The notes under the pieces: model-generated
The model's database searches: none
The model's input: only the letters and a program-made list of their open reading frames with translations
Told to the model about the DNA's origin: nothing
Shown here: positions 33,043 to 45,245 of the stretch, piece after piece
How the letters are laid out: each line of letters starts with the position of its first letter
Position numbering within the stretch: position 1 is the first letter of the stretch
Assembly: GCA_034406715.1 (NCBI GenBank)
Contig: CP137865.1
Location: 868,001 to 932,000, forward strand
DNA length: 64,000 nucleotides
Origin: Rhodotorula mucilaginosa
Taxonomy: Eukaryota > Basidiomycota > Microbotryomycetes > Sporidiobolales > Sporidiobolaceae
Direction of reading: 5' to 3'
Program-made: the position numbers and the translations under genes

Positions 33043-36000
33043 CTATTCTGCGCTCGAGCCAGGGAAATTGGTGCGGAGGCGCTCGAGGAGAAGCTGCATG
33101 CGTTCAGTATTGCCGGTCATCATGTCCTCCATCGAGATGTCGTCCGTAGAAGCGAGCGGGCTGATGTAATCAAAGACTGTGACGCGAAGGGAGGCGGTGA
33201 GCTTCGGAATCGCGTCGCGGTTCGTCAGGCATTGCGTGCTCACCGGAGAAGAGCGTGTCGAGGTACGCAGGGTCGAACGTCAATCCAGAGTCTTGGTTGA
33301 ACTGCTCGAACGACGCGTCGCTAATGCCGCTCTGCTGTCCCGACAAGTTCTCGAGCAAGCGGACGATCGGGCGACCGGATCGGAGCGACTTGGAGAGGTC
33401 TGGCACCGGCGCGCAGCTCGCAGGCAAGTTCGCGTTAACCCAATGCAGTAGGTCGGGATCGGATGACGTGTCGCCGGCGCTTCTGCTGACAGCCGCCGAC
33501 GGGGGCGAGTTCGCGGGATGTGAGGGGTTCTTCGCGGGACTGCCCGTGCCAAGACCGACGGGCGGCTGTTGCATCTGTCATTAGCACGCGAGTCGGGGTG
33601 CATGAGAGCTCGAAAACTTTAGCGTACTGCAAGGTCTTGCTGCGCAGCCTGCGCCTGTTCGAGGGACGTGACCGACGCCTTGCGAGGCTCGCCAGGTGGT
33701 ACGGACGGCCGCTTTGCTACCGAAGCGGAAAGGTTTTCGCCGTTCATGTAGGCCGATCCGCTATTAGTGAGTGGGAACGGGCGTCAGTGAGGCCTATCTG
33801 CGGAGCAGAATCAGCGATGAAGAACTGACGGAGCCAGCTCCATCAGGATTGCGGCATCCTTCTGCGACAGCGTATTCGGGTTGGTGCCAGCGTCTGCAGA
33901 GGAGACGATCAGCGCTTATTGGCGTCAAGCTAAGAGAAAGAAAACAAGACCAACATCGTCTCTTCTGAATCTCTGCACGCTGAGTGGGCGAAGGCGGACG
34001 AGGGCTGAGCGTTTTCGCCGCATCCAGCGACAAAGTCTCGATGTCGCAAGAAGAGACCACAGGAGCTGGCGGCAGAGAATCATCAGTTTTGTTCATCGTG
34101 GGAGGAGATCGGTGTCGTGTTGACGAACCGGCGTAGTCGCGGAAAATGGTCGCTTTCAGGATCTCCTTCATCCAAGTTCGGATCGTGATCTGTTCTGCGG
34201 CGGCAAAGTAATGCGTGCGCTCGCTCGGGTGCGTAATCTTGAAGGCGAATTCGCCGGGACGGATGTCGGGATCACTGATGACTCGGTAACCGGTGAGGTC
34301 GATGACTCCCTTTGCCCGTTGTTCCTGCGAGGTATCGAGTCCGTGAGTTCCCGATCGACTCGAAAGTCCGCCATCGCGACGTACAGCTTCGCTCTTGAGG
34401 TAGTAGAGGTAGGTCCCCTTGAGCACAAAGAAGCGCATCTTCCACGTGTTGTACTGCTCGCCCTTCTTGCGCATCCAGCCAGAATGGTCCGGCCGACCGA
34501 TCTTGTCCATCAGGTTGCCGTCCGTGACCTTGACGCCCTTCTCGCGTGCCATGGCCTTCGTGACAGGATCGACCGTCTTGACCGACATGGCTGTCGGTGC
34601 ATCTCGGCCGACGGCAAGAGTAGAATTGGACGTCCGAGACCGGACTGACTGGCCCGTCGTCGGCGATTTCTCGGAGCCAGAGCTGCCGCCGAACGAGCTG
34701 AAGAGACGAGTCGAGCGTCGAGCTCGGTCTTGCAAGGTCGTCCTCTGGCGAGGGCGCGCGACCGAACCGTCCGAGTCTATCAGAAGAGCGCTGTAGGAAA
34801 ACTGAGCATCAGCGTCGACGGTTCACGACGGAGAACGGTGCGGGCAGTCTCGACTCACGAAGGGACTCGAGGAGGCGGCTTCCGGTTTCGTCCCACGACT
34901 GGCAACGTCGGCATCGAGAAACCCGGTTTATCGCTCTTGCTCTCCCTGCGGCCTTCGGCAGCAACGACGTCGGGCTTGGGCGACTCTTGAAGCGTAGCAT
35001 CGTCGTTGCCTTCCGACGTACGTCCGCGCCGAGCGGATCGCGGTCGCAGGCTGGAAGCCGCGGAAGACAGGCGGGACTGATTCTTGAGGGGGCGCGAGGT
35101 TGGCGAACTTTCCGCTCCGTCCGCTGCGGCGGGCGTAGCCTCCGACTGGACCCGAGGACTCTCGGCAGAGGTCTGACTTGATCGAAGTCCGTTCTCCTGG
35201 GCGTTCCCAACAGAAGAGCCCTAAGACCCATCGAGTCGCCGATCGAATGTAAAGTCAGCCTTCCGTTCGTGCCGCGAAGATAACGTTGAACGTACAGGTA
35301 TGGCTCGATCGCCTACGAGCACTTCGTCTTGCAGACCTAGACCCGCCAACGGTGCGGTAGATGCCTTGGTCGGTTCCTGAGACGGGTCCCACCGCGGCTG
35401 CTGCATCGCCGTCCCGGAGGGGGCGTAGACGCCCGTCATCGGACTGTAAGCCAAAGCCGCCGGCGCTTCCGGTCCATATCCGCTCAGGCTGGGCGAGACC
35501 GGAACGCCCGTCGTCGATACGCTCGACATGAGATTGCCGGGTTGCGTGCGGTGACGCAGCTCCTTGATCGCGTTGTAGACGCGGACTCGGCGACCAAAGG
35601 CGACAAGGTCGATCTCCTTGAGCATGGCGACGTCCATTTCCAGCAGCACATCTCCCGTGATTTCGTGCTCTGCGTGGCGATAGACCAGTCAGTGCTCAGA
35701 ATCGTCGGTTTGAGAGGGGCAAAGACTCGAAATTTACCGGCGAACTTGCTCAGGATGCTCTCGTCGAAACCTTTCTGCTGCCCCCAGTCCACCACATTGT
35801 CAACCGTCCAATCGATAGGATCGGCGGGGAGAGTGTCCCACGCCACGATCGGGCTCGCCGTGCTCCGGGTTGTCGAAGCAGGCGAGAAAGCGCCGTTCGG
35901 CGCCGAAACGGGCGTGCCGAGCGCCGAGCGAGTCAGAGGTGGTGGTGCGGTGTGCGTCGTGTCGACAACGAGAGGAGAACTCATCCGCGGTGCGTGCGGC

Positions 36001-37552
36001 AGCGACGGTGAGACGCTCGAAGCAGGCGCAGAAGGCAGCAAGTCGTCGTGGCCGGTGGCGGAGACTGTCGAAGTCGGAATCTCGGGTCCGACTTCGGTTG
36101 CGGCGCCGTTCTCGGCGGCGTGAGTGCGAGAGGTATCGAGCGGCTCCGTCTCCTCTTTTGGATCCGAACTGGCGTGACGGCTCTGTGCGGCGGCTGCGCC
36201 GATGCCGAATGCTCCGGCGAGACCTGCGCCCGCAGCGGTGGCAATCGCATCCGTACGTCCGTGCGAAGCCGCAGCGTCGTGAGGTTCGATAGTACTCTCC
36301 TCCGCAAGCTGCGTCGGCGTCTGCTCCCCGCTGCGGGGGGCATCCTCCGGAATGCCCGCTCCGGTCGGCGCGGTCTCCTGCGGCTCTTCTCCTTCCTCCA
36401 TAGTGGGAGCGACCGCGAGGGAGGTCGGAAGTTCCAGGGGCTGCGTCGGCACGTTGTTTTGACCGTCGGGGACGTCCACGGAAGAGCTCTGGTTGGCATA
36501 CAGGGACGAGTCCGATTGGGTAAAGTCCGACGCCTCGGTATCCGCCCGGGGTCGCATGTCTGGGCGTTCTTCTGCCTCTTTGTGGACAGCCGCCGTCGCA
36601 GTTGACATCGAGTCGATTGCTTCCGAAGTTATCGGTGCGGGCAGAGGAGCCGGCAGGGGCAAGAACGATTCGATGGGCTCTTCGCCCTCGTCGTCGCTCT
36701 CGTCGCTCAACTGCAAGCCGTCGACGAGCCCGACCTGACCGGTACTCTGCGCGTATCGCTCCTCGTCTTCGCGCTTCCTGCGTTCGGCGAGTTCGCGCGC
36801 CATCTGCGCGTCCCGTTCGGCGTTCTCAGAGACTCTTGCTGCGAGCGCAGCGCGGTGGGCGGCACCGTCCGAAAGGCGCTGGGACTGACTCGGGATCGCA
36901 TCGTCCGCGTCTCCCTCTTCTTCGGTAAAGTGAGAGTGCAGAGAGGTCTCGCCGACGCTGTTCCGGCGTTCAAGGACTGGCGGGGCGGTCAAGTTGGTCG
37001 CTGTCGGCTGGGTCGAAGCTGCGCCGGCGAAAGGTGCAGCGGCCGCGAGGGGAGTTGCTTCGGCCGTCTGCTGCCCATTCGCGGGTTCTTCTGCGATCAC
37101 ATCGTCGTTCGGGCCAGCGTTGGGTTCCGGGGACGGCGGGGTCGACGAGGTGTAAGATTGAGGAAAGAGGCCGATTTCGCCTCGTTCATTCCGACCCTGC
37201 AGAGGTAGGTCGGCGAATAAGCGTCCGGACACAGCCAAGACTGAAGTGCTGATATCTGTCTCTGCGTCCGCTGCGTCCGCTGCGACTCGTCTGTATGCGG
37301 CATCGCGTATCTCAGATGGAACCCCCACCTCGTCCGGATGCAACTCGTGCCTCTCGAAGGGCGACTGGGCAATGGGGAGAGCATGGCACACAGAAGGAGT
37401 ACACGACCAGAGCAGGTAGGACGTACCTGGAACCACCCGTCGCTGTACTGATCGTCGCGCTCGAGGACGATGATGCGTTCGCCCGCCTCGAACGTCAGTT
37501 CGTCCTCGTTCTCGGCCTCGAACGTGTGCAGAGCATAGACGACGTCCACCAT
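33043..37552 (-). CDS. BOI/Pob1-like polarity scaffold: SH3-SAM-PH plus likely CH domain
   Basis: Cortical scaffold of the Boi1/Boi2 (Pob1) type, expected to link Cdc42/Rho signalling to exocytosis and polarised growth. The SH3 domain starts at the N-terminus (MVDVVYALHTFEAENEDELT, ERDDQYSDGWFQ, then after an intron GRNERGEIGLFPQSY). A long disordered Ser/Pro/Ala-rich stretch follows. The SAM domain is WTVDNVVDWGQQKGFDESIL joined to DVLLEMDVAMLKEIDLVAFG. The PH domain reads HSGWMRKKGEQYNTWKMRFF, LKGTYLYYLKSEA, GVIDLTGYRVI and FAFKITHPSERTHYF. The C-terminal exons encode LLHWVNANLP, DLSKSLRSGRPIVRLLENL and VFDYISPLASTDDISMEDM, which fit a calponin-homology fold. About 1,250-1,300 residues. The CH call is by motif look only. 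Confidence 0.85.
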
Positions 37553-37962
37553 CGCCTGGTCACTGTGTAGAGGGCTGTAGCGACTCGAGTCGTGAGCTCT
37601 AGCGCTGGGTAGAGCTGCTGAAGAGCCAGAGGCGAGTCGAATTGGGAAGGTCGGAAGAGGCGGGTCGACGAAGCTGGACCCCCGGAAACCCGATCACAGA
37701 GCTCGCCCGAGTGTATGCGGCGTCGTTACGCTTCCCAACTGGGTCTAGAAAAGCGCGGGCGAACCCAAGCCGGCACACGGTCTTTCACTCCGTCGAGTCG
37801 CGGGATCAAGAACTTTTTCCCGCCGCTCTGCCAATCCCGCACAAACAACTCTTTACAGGAGAGCATGCGACTCATCGTATGCCTCTCCGGCGTTGTTATC
37901 CGGTCTCTGAGCTGTTGAAGCGAATGCATGACAAGCTGAGGGTGGTGGCCTCCCGGCGGCAC

Positions 37963-39338
37963 TTACGCAAGGTCTAGGTGAATCTCCTCTCGGTCGCACC
38001 AACGCTGCAGGTCAAGCCTCAGCTGCCGCTCGAGTTCCTTCACCTCCTTGTTCGGATCGACATCCCAAATCGCCACCATCTTCAGCGTCCGAGTCGGTTG
38101 CGCCTACACGAAACGCTGCAACTCGTCGACGAGGCCAGGAGTGACGAACCGCGAAGAGATTCGACGGATCGGCGTACGCGGATCGACGAGCTTGAGGAAT
38201 TCGGGGCCGGTGAAGGCTCGAAGAGTTTTGTTGAAAGTGGCTTCGAGCTCGATTTGAAAGAGCTTTGGGAAGTAGAGAAGGCGGAGAGGGAGCCGATGGA
38301 GACAGATGTCGACGTCTGCGGGACGGACATCGTGCAGCACGAGGTGGACGATATACTCGCTTCCGACGTCGAGAATGCGATAGAACGGAGGATACTCGTA
38401 CGGGCTGAGTGGGTTTTCCGGTCTCGGATCGCAATTAAGCGCGAGGAAAGAGGGTCGCCAGATCGGCGGGTCCTGCGGGTCTCTGATCACCTCGGCGAGC
38501 GTCGACAGGTACGGCATGTCGATGTTGAAGCTCTCGAGAGAGCGGTTCTGCATCGTCGCTGCAAGCAGCTTCTGCATGCGGTCTCGTGATCGGTCGGCCC
38601 AGCGCCGCTGTGGTGCCAGCTCGTACACCTTCAACCGGAATTGACACAATTTCGGCGCGGCGTAAGCGAGCTGTTCGAAATGCGAGGCAAAAGCCACTGG
38701 GTTGGCGGCAATCTCATGCTCCTTGCCGTCGTTCCGGTTGACTTTTCCGAAGGCGACGTCGAGGCTGAGCGTCTGGAGGCCGTTCGCGATGCCTAAACTG
38801 GTCGCGAGGAGGCTTGGCACGGTCTCCATGTCGTCATGGCCTCCGTGCCGGATCTCGAGTCGCTTGACCGACCCCGTCGGAAGCGCCTGGAGTGCGACCC
38901 GGAGCGCGTGCAACGCCGGCGGGTTGTCGGATTCGAGGCAGACTTCGACCCGCTTGATCGAATCCGAGCGTTCGCGCAGCATGTGCCTCATCGAGTCGAA
39001 CCGAACCTTGATGGACTCTTGCCGGGCTCGCTCGCCCAGAGTCGGCGTGTCGCACAGGTAAAGCTCCTGGTGCAGGTTGGGCTCAGCTTTTGCAACGCGA
39101 GTCTCGCTCAGTCAGGCAATACCCAACGTACCTCCCAGAGCATCGGTCTGCAGAGCTCGTACCAATGCTTGTTCAGCGACGCGAGGACCGATATGCAGCG
39201 GCACGATTGGGCAGTTGCCAACTCGACCGGTTCGTTTAGGTCCAACGATATCGCGGCATCTTCGTCTGGCCCGCCGGTCATGAAGGCATACTCCGCAATG
39301 AGAAGCTGGATCTCCTTCGGAAGTGCGTTGAGACTCAT
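37963..39338 (-). CDS. F-box/LRR-like protein with an in-frame TAG before a conserved-looking C-terminus
   Basis: Exon 1 (39132-39338) begins MSLNALPKEIQLLIAEYAF, an F-box-like start, and ends SLNKHWYELCRPMLWE. Exon 2 starts at 39066 (ELYLCDTPTLGERARQ) and runs in frame to a TAG at 38104-38106, giving 389 residues. Leu-rich repeat-like strands occur: VKRLEIRHGG, LQTLSLDVAF, FRLKVYELAP and FQIELEATF. Beyond the TAG the same frame stays open for 46 more codons to a TAA at 37963-37965 and reads VAIWDVDPNKEVKELERQLR then LQRWCDREEIHLDLA, which looks like genuine protein. Either the C-terminus has been lost by a nonsense change, or the 30-nt GT...AG segment holding the TAG is removed, or the stop is read through. 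Function beyond an SCF-type adaptor is unknown. Confidence 0.72.
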
Positions 39339-39741
39339 TGTCGACCGAGCGAGATGTTGTCAAGAGCAGAGCGAACAGCCGCGTCGGTTTTCATCGCGTC
39401 GCGTCGTAAAAATGTTTATTCGCACAGGTTGATACACTGGCAGACTAGCTACTGCGTTTTATGCTCGATTACTGTAATTACCTCTTATGGTCGAGGAGCG
39501 CATTTTTCTTGACCGAGATCGCGCCCATGCCGACTCATCCCAGCTGCTCACAACTTGGAGGGTACTCTAGCCGGTCGGAGTTGAGATCACAAATAGTAAA
39601 TGCTGTATTCATCTCTTCTACGCAACAGGAACTTGCCATGGCACTTCAAAAAGGGAGATGGAGTGTTTCAGCCCTTCGCGGGAAACAGTGGCGACCGTGG
39701 GTGTCCAACTTACGAGTTTGTATACAGCCGGACCTGCCTGT
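39339..39741. other. Intergenic, relatively AT-rich
   Basis: 403 bp with the lowest GC locally (TTTATGCTCGATTACTGTAA near 39457). It separates the promoter of the F-box/LRR-like gene from the 3' end of the small mitochondrial protein gene. No coding content recognised. Confidence 0.45.
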
Positions 39742-40037
39742 TCACGCCTTCGAGGACTCTTTCGAGCCTTCCGGAGCTGCAAACATCGATTTGCCGATGT
39801 AGTAGACGAGCACCGCGCCAATGCCTCCGACGACCATGGTCTGGCAATGTCGATCATAAACGTCAGAACGCCCACCTGTAATCGCGGAGAGGCAACAGTA
39901 CAGAGTCGCCTCCCCTCGGTTTTGATCCCACCAGCCTGCGGGCTTTTGGGAGCGGGTCCAGCAGGAGGGACCGTGGCGTAAGCTCGTTTCCGCAGCAACG
40001 AAGTCGGCGAGGAACGGCGGACAGTCGCAGCGAGCAT
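39742..40037 (-). CDS. Small single-pass mitochondrial membrane protein (predicted)
   Basis: Starts at 40037 with an Arg/Ser-rich amphipathic presequence (MLAATVRRSSPTSLLRKRAY) and a typical matrix-peptidase-like RAYA site. A Pro/Ala/Gly linker follows. After an intron the end reads MVVGGIGAVLVYYIGKS, a single hydrophobic helix with Gly packing, then FAAPEGSKESSKA and stop at 39742. About 70-80 residues. The intron is placed between ~39930 and 39846 with acceptor TTGCCAG; its donor is ambiguous (weak GTTGCC, or others). Size and layout suit an accessory subunit of a respiratory complex or assembly factor, but I cannot assign one. Confidence 0.62.
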
Positions 40038-40454
40038 CCTTTGACGTCGGAGTGGTGCGTGTATTGGGTAACTGGAGAGACGGTTTTGAAGGGAAGAGGG
40101 CAAGCAGACAGCCGCAAGTGCGTTCCCGAAGGTCAGTTCACGGCTTGTGAAACGTGCACCCCGAGCGCAAGTTCCGATTGGCCCGCAGCTCGTGCTTCTT
40201 CCTGACGTTCGATGAAGCAGACAGCTTTCACGCAGTGTTGGCAAGCTCGTGGTCGAGACCCCGTCGCGCGCCCTCGCCGCTCCCGTATGAATGGCTGCGA
40301 AACAACTTCCTGGAAGATGAAGGTACAATTGCTCAGCGCTACTGTTTTGGACGTGGGATCCGGAGATTGTCTGTGCGAACGAAGGAGGTTGTGGTCAAGG
40401 ATGTAGTGGACCAGAAGAGTGTCTGTCATGAAGCATGCACGAGGCGGAATCGTG
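40038..40454. other. Intergenic between the RhoGEF 3' end and the small mitochondrial protein promoter
   Basis: 417 bp. No recognisable gene; overlapping short frames only. Confidence 0.45.
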
Positions 40455-43400
40455 TCAGGAGAGAGGTGTCATGTGGGTGGTGAAGAGGAGACGCGACCGC
40501 GACCGGATCAAGGATGTCGCGCGGCCGATTCCGGCCTTTTTCTGCGGTGACGACGCTTGAATTGGAGCCTGGACTTGTGGCGACGACGTAAGCGGCGGCG
40601 CGGAAGTGCCGGTCGGCTCGAGACTCGCCGAGTCTTTGGCTTGGTCAGGAGGCAAGTGCGGACTCGACGCGCGGGCTTGATTATTCGACGACTGTTCCGC
40701 ATTGCCAAACAGCGACGGCAAAGACTGGTTGCGGCGTTTGACGGAGAACAAACTCGAGATGGTAGTCGAGGCTCGTCGCTGAAGCTTTGCGCCACCGGCG
40801 TCGGACGGCGTAGAGGCCGTGGCCGAACTTCGAGCAGTCAAGCTCTCTTCCGATGCGGACGGCGACGGGCGAAGAGTCGATGGCGGGTTCAGACCTAGCG
40901 TACTCTTCCGCCTGGCGAGGCGGAACATTCCCGACATCCCGTCCGACATCGTCGACGACCATCGCGACCGCGGAAGTGCGGCCTGAGACTGGAAGCGCGG
41001 GTAGGTCCCTGAGCCGCTTGTCAGATCACAAGCGTACGGGTCGGCAAGATCAGCCTTGCCCAGATTGGGCGACGGCGGGATCGACGAAGGCGGAGTCTCG
41101 AGGACTTGCGAGCTGTGGGCATGCGACGAGGAGGATTGGGCGCCGGCACTCGACGACGACGTGGAAGAAACAGAGTTGTTTCTTTCCACCTCGGCAGCCA
41201 CGGACGGTACCGCTTTCAGCGTAGTCGTAGAGGTCGAGACGGCTTGCACGCTGGCGCTCACGGCAGGGGCCGGTGGACTCATCGAAACGGCCGACGGCGA
41301 CTTGCGAATGATGCGAGCGACGGGAGTTTCGGCGTCCAGCGAAGAGTGTGAAGCGACTCGGCGCAGCTGACCCCCGAGACCGCCGTGACGGTCCCGATCC
41401 TTCTGACCTCGCCGGGACCACGTCCCGCCGGCCGACAGCGGCGCGGCATAAGACGCGTGCGATCGCTTGCTGCCGCTGCGGGAAATCGCCTGTGCCAAGG
41501 CGGTGTCGATTTCGGGAAGCGGAGGGCGTGTCTTGGGCGGCGCCACCACCGTCGACGTACTGCTCGAGCCGGCCCGTTGGACTTTCCGGATCGCACTCGA
41601 CCACTTATGACTGCGCTCTCGTTCCAGGTGAGCAGCGGGAGTCATGCCGAGTAGTTCGAGGCCGGCGCTGGGATGAGCGGCATCCTTCGAGAGCGCGATG
41701 TCTTGACCAATCACTCCGTCAAAGTCGGAGCGATCGACGCCGCTTGTCATCTCGGCTGCGCTCATGCGACGGCCTTCGCGAAACGAGCCGGCCGGGTTCA
41801 GGATGCGCAGGGCAGACGAGCTGGATCCGATTCCGCCAGTGAGACTGCCAGGTGGCGAGAGGACAGTCGCGCTTCGCTTCGGGCCGGAGATTGTGCGCGA
41901 GCGCCTGCCCGCCAGGATCGCGGCGGTGGCTTCGATGTCGGCGTCGCGAGCAGCTTGAGCGCGCGCAGCTTGGCATTCGGCGGAGAAGACGTCTGCCAGG
42001 CGCAAATCGACGGCGGCCCGTTGCGATGACGGTGTACGGCCAAGGAGGAGAGAGGATGCCGTCGAGGAGAAGCGCGATCGGGAGTGGAGTTGGGGACTCG
42101 AAACGAGGGCGAGAACCGTTCCGCCTGGAGGCGACGAATGCTGGCTCGATGGCTGAGACGCCGACGGAGTCGAGTCGGCCGCACGTTCATCGAAAGAAAC
42201 GCTGTACTCCTGCGGGATGGGCGGTACCGGCTCGTCATGCGAGAGCCGTGGACCGTCGAAGGGGACCGGGGGTGCGAGCATCGCCAGAGACGCGACCGAG
42301 ACGCTGCTGGCCGAGCGCGAGTGCGTCTTGCGTTTCGCGTCCGAGGCCGCAAAGATCGGGATACTCGAGACGAGAGAGTCGTCGAACAACGTGCCTTGGC
42401 CATGCTCGTCGAACTCTTGCTCGTCCCAAGCCTGCCGTGCCTCGGCCTGAGCTTTGAGCAAGCGCGAAAGCCAGACAGCCTTCTCGCCGGCGCAGATCGC
42501 GCCGAGCTCGAAGCGGTGGTCGCGGAAGCTGACCGCGATGCTGTGCGACAGAAGACCTGGGCATAAGGGAAACGTTCAATCAGCAATTGTTCGCCCTTTG
42601 CTCACAACTGAAGCTCGCACTCACCTTGTCCTTCTTCGACACTTTGAATGTCGAAAAGTCGCAGAGGCAGCCATTCCCTCGGCTCGTACAAGGCGCGCTT
42701 CTTGATCTTGGCCATGACGAGGTGCGTCCGGTACAGGAAACAACCGAAGTACTTGACGCGAACGACTTCTGACGCGGACGAGACCGGGCTCGACGGCGCG
42801 GGTGCCTGCGACGACCACGGGTCGGAGTTGTGGAACGCCGAGGCGGAGGACCCCGAGCTCGTGTTGTAGTGGACGACGTGCAAAGCGCCGACGAGGAGAG
42901 TCGGTCCGAGCAGGTCGCAGAAGGCTCCGCCGACGAGCGGGGTGTTGAACTCGATGCGGCTCGCCACGATGCGGGTCCGGAGTTCGCCTTCGCGCTCTCG
43001 CTTGGCGGCATCGACCGCTTGCGCCATCGCTTTGAACCCCTCGCTGGCGGTGCGAACTCCCTCCTGCTCGGCCGTGCTCTGGAGGTATTTGCTGAGTTGC
43101 CCGAGCAACATCGGGTAGCGAGTGACGCGCTGCACGGGGGCGATCGCGTAATCGCTGAAGCGGAGCTTTGCCGAACGCGACATGGTCGAGGTCGGAGAGC
43201 TCGAGAGCGCCGAGCGAGCCGAGGCCGAGGAGGTGACGGGTCGTCCGGGAGCGATCGAAGGAGCGGCGGCCGAGTTGGGCGCAGAAAACGGCGAGGCCTC
43301 GGCGAAGAAGATTGACGAGTTGCTCCGCGAGGCAACGGGTGTCGTCTCGGCCGAATCAGGTACGATCCGAAAGCCACACTGTCTCTCGTATGCCTCCCAT

Positions 43401-44397
43401 TCCGGCCGGGCAGCGACGATCCGCACAATGTCCATCGCTTCGGCGTGACGAGAGCAGAAGTCGCCGTACAGGGCAAAGTTCGGCAGCTGGGGACGATATA
43501 GTGATCAGCAGATACACAATGACCGCCATAGAGGAGAGTGATCGTACCTGTTCAACAAGCACTCCCACGATGCGGGCGGCGGCGACCCGCGTTTTGCGAG
43601 CCTGTTGCGGACCACCCTCCGCGCGCAGCGCATCGTCGCGTCTCCACGAGAGCTCGTGCTCGACTTGGTCGATGCGCTCGGCGATACGTTCGTGCAGTCC
43701 GAGGAGCTGTTCGGCGTTTCGGACGATCGCTTGAACCTCGGCCAGCGTCAAAATGGTAAGGAAGGGCAGCGTCTGGAAATACACCTGTTGCCGACATGGA
43801 ACAAGGGTCAGTCTGTCGGCCATGAGGACGGTTGGGCATTTTTTGGAACACGATGGCGGGAAGCGAGGGTGCAAGTGGGGCCGGTCGCCAAGCCCCGAGC
43901 CAAGCTAAGGTCAAGGGAGGATTAAACGAACCTTGACGAGGATACGCAAGTGTTCGAGATATCCACGCTCCGTTTCGACGAGTTCGAGCAGGGCGTGGTA
44001 CCGGTTGTTGTCGAGGACGGCTTCTTCCGCCGCCGCCGTCTCCTGTGCGGCGGCCTCCTCGAGGTTGCCATCGGTGATGAGCAGCTCTTCGTCGTGAATG
44101 AGCGACTGGTCTTGCGTTTTGAGCACGCTGTCGGGAGTGGTCGAGGCGGTCAGGGACGAAAAGCACAGGTGGGCGTCGGCGATCCCAGGGGTCGATGCGG
44201 CCGTCGTGCCCGGGGTGGAGAAACACGACTCTGCGGCGCTCTCGTCCTCGTGAAAAGCGAAGATGGACAAGTTGGGTGCGGATGCCGAAGTGGGAGGTCG
44301 AGAGCTGGTCTCGGCAAACGAGTCCGAGCCAGCTGGAACATCGCCGTTCGCGGGGGGAAGCGAGGGGGACCAGATATCTTTGGCCGTATCCCCAGAG

Positions 44398-44428
<31 letters not shown>

Positions 44429-45245
44429 GATGAAGAGCACCAAACTCGGGGACCAATGGGAGAGAGATGGGCAGGGCGGGAAGGATGGGAGGCGACGACG
44501 CGGAACGAGTGAGTCCCGGCGACAGAATCGGAGGAAGCGGAGAGGCCGGGATCGAGGGAAGGAACGGTAGTCGAAAAGAACCCCGACTTGTTGGTGATGG
44601 TGAGGTACGTTTGCGCGGCGGTGCGGCGCGACAATGTAAAGGCGATTCCTCGGACGAAGGCGCCCGAGTGCGGGGCGGAGTCGATGGCGACCTGGAGCCG
44701 CGAAGCGGGGCACAGTCGGCGCGTGCCGGCAAGCTCTCTGACCGCGCGTGCGAGAGATCCGAGTTTGAACCGGGGCCAGGACGCCGTCCGGGAAAGGCGA
44801 CCTGCGAGAGTTGGCTGGTCCACAAAGCGGCGGTCGATGGCGGAGCTGACTGACGCGCACGCCCTTTTGGTCGACCGGGGAGCAGGCTGGATGTCGGTGG
44901 AGACGGAGCTCTGTCGCCGCGTTCAAAGCTGCGACGCGGACGGTGCGCCATAAACAACGGAGACTCGCCGTCGTCGAGCGACGGATCCACCTGTATCGGT
45001 CCCTTGCCGAGGTGGTCCACGTCTCCCGCTGCGCCAAAGTCGTGCTCCGCTGATCGGCCTTGATCTGAGCCGTCTTGCGAGCCTCTAGGCTGGTCGCTGG
45101 AGCCACTCGGCGTCGGTTCTGTACCGTTCGCGCGAGGCACGGTCGTCGGAACCGAAGCGGATTTGGGCCGCACGCCTCTTGCAGGCTCGTCGACCATGCC
45201 CGGTGTTGCCAGTAGATCGGTCTCTGCCGTCATAGATGCACGCAT
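40455..45245 (-). CDS. RhoGEF with DH and PH-like domains and long disordered flanks
   Basis: Guanine-nucleotide exchange factor for Rho-type GTPases. The ATG at 45245 (MRASMTAETD) begins a long Ser/Pro-rich N-terminus with a poly-Thr run (ATTTTTTTATSG, encoded by repeated ACG near 44400). The DH domain starts NRYHALLELVETERGYLEHL, continues VYFQTLPFLTILTLAEVQAI, then LPNFALYGDFCSRHAEAM, and carries the conserved core FSDYAIAPVQRVTRYPMLLG. A PH-like part follows: GALHVVHYN, VRVKYFGCFLYRTHLVMAKI, PREWLPLRLFDIQSVEE and ISVSFRDHRFELGAICAG-like text ending AVWLSRLLKAQ. The remaining ~640 residues are disordered and Ser-rich. About 1,500 residues, few introns. No CNH or BAR domain is visible, so it is not a Rom2 orthologue; the target GTPase is unknown. 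The frame is open further upstream but without ATG. Confidence 0.87.

Noticed and set aside
44395-44430. Trinucleotide expansion as a separate repeat element
   Set aside because: It is the poly-Thr coding run of the RhoGEF N-terminus; short and in frame.
43552-44823. Long minus-strand second frame within the RhoGEF gene
   Set aside because: Shadow frame, Arg/Ser/Pro-rich; the DH-domain frame is clearly the coding one.
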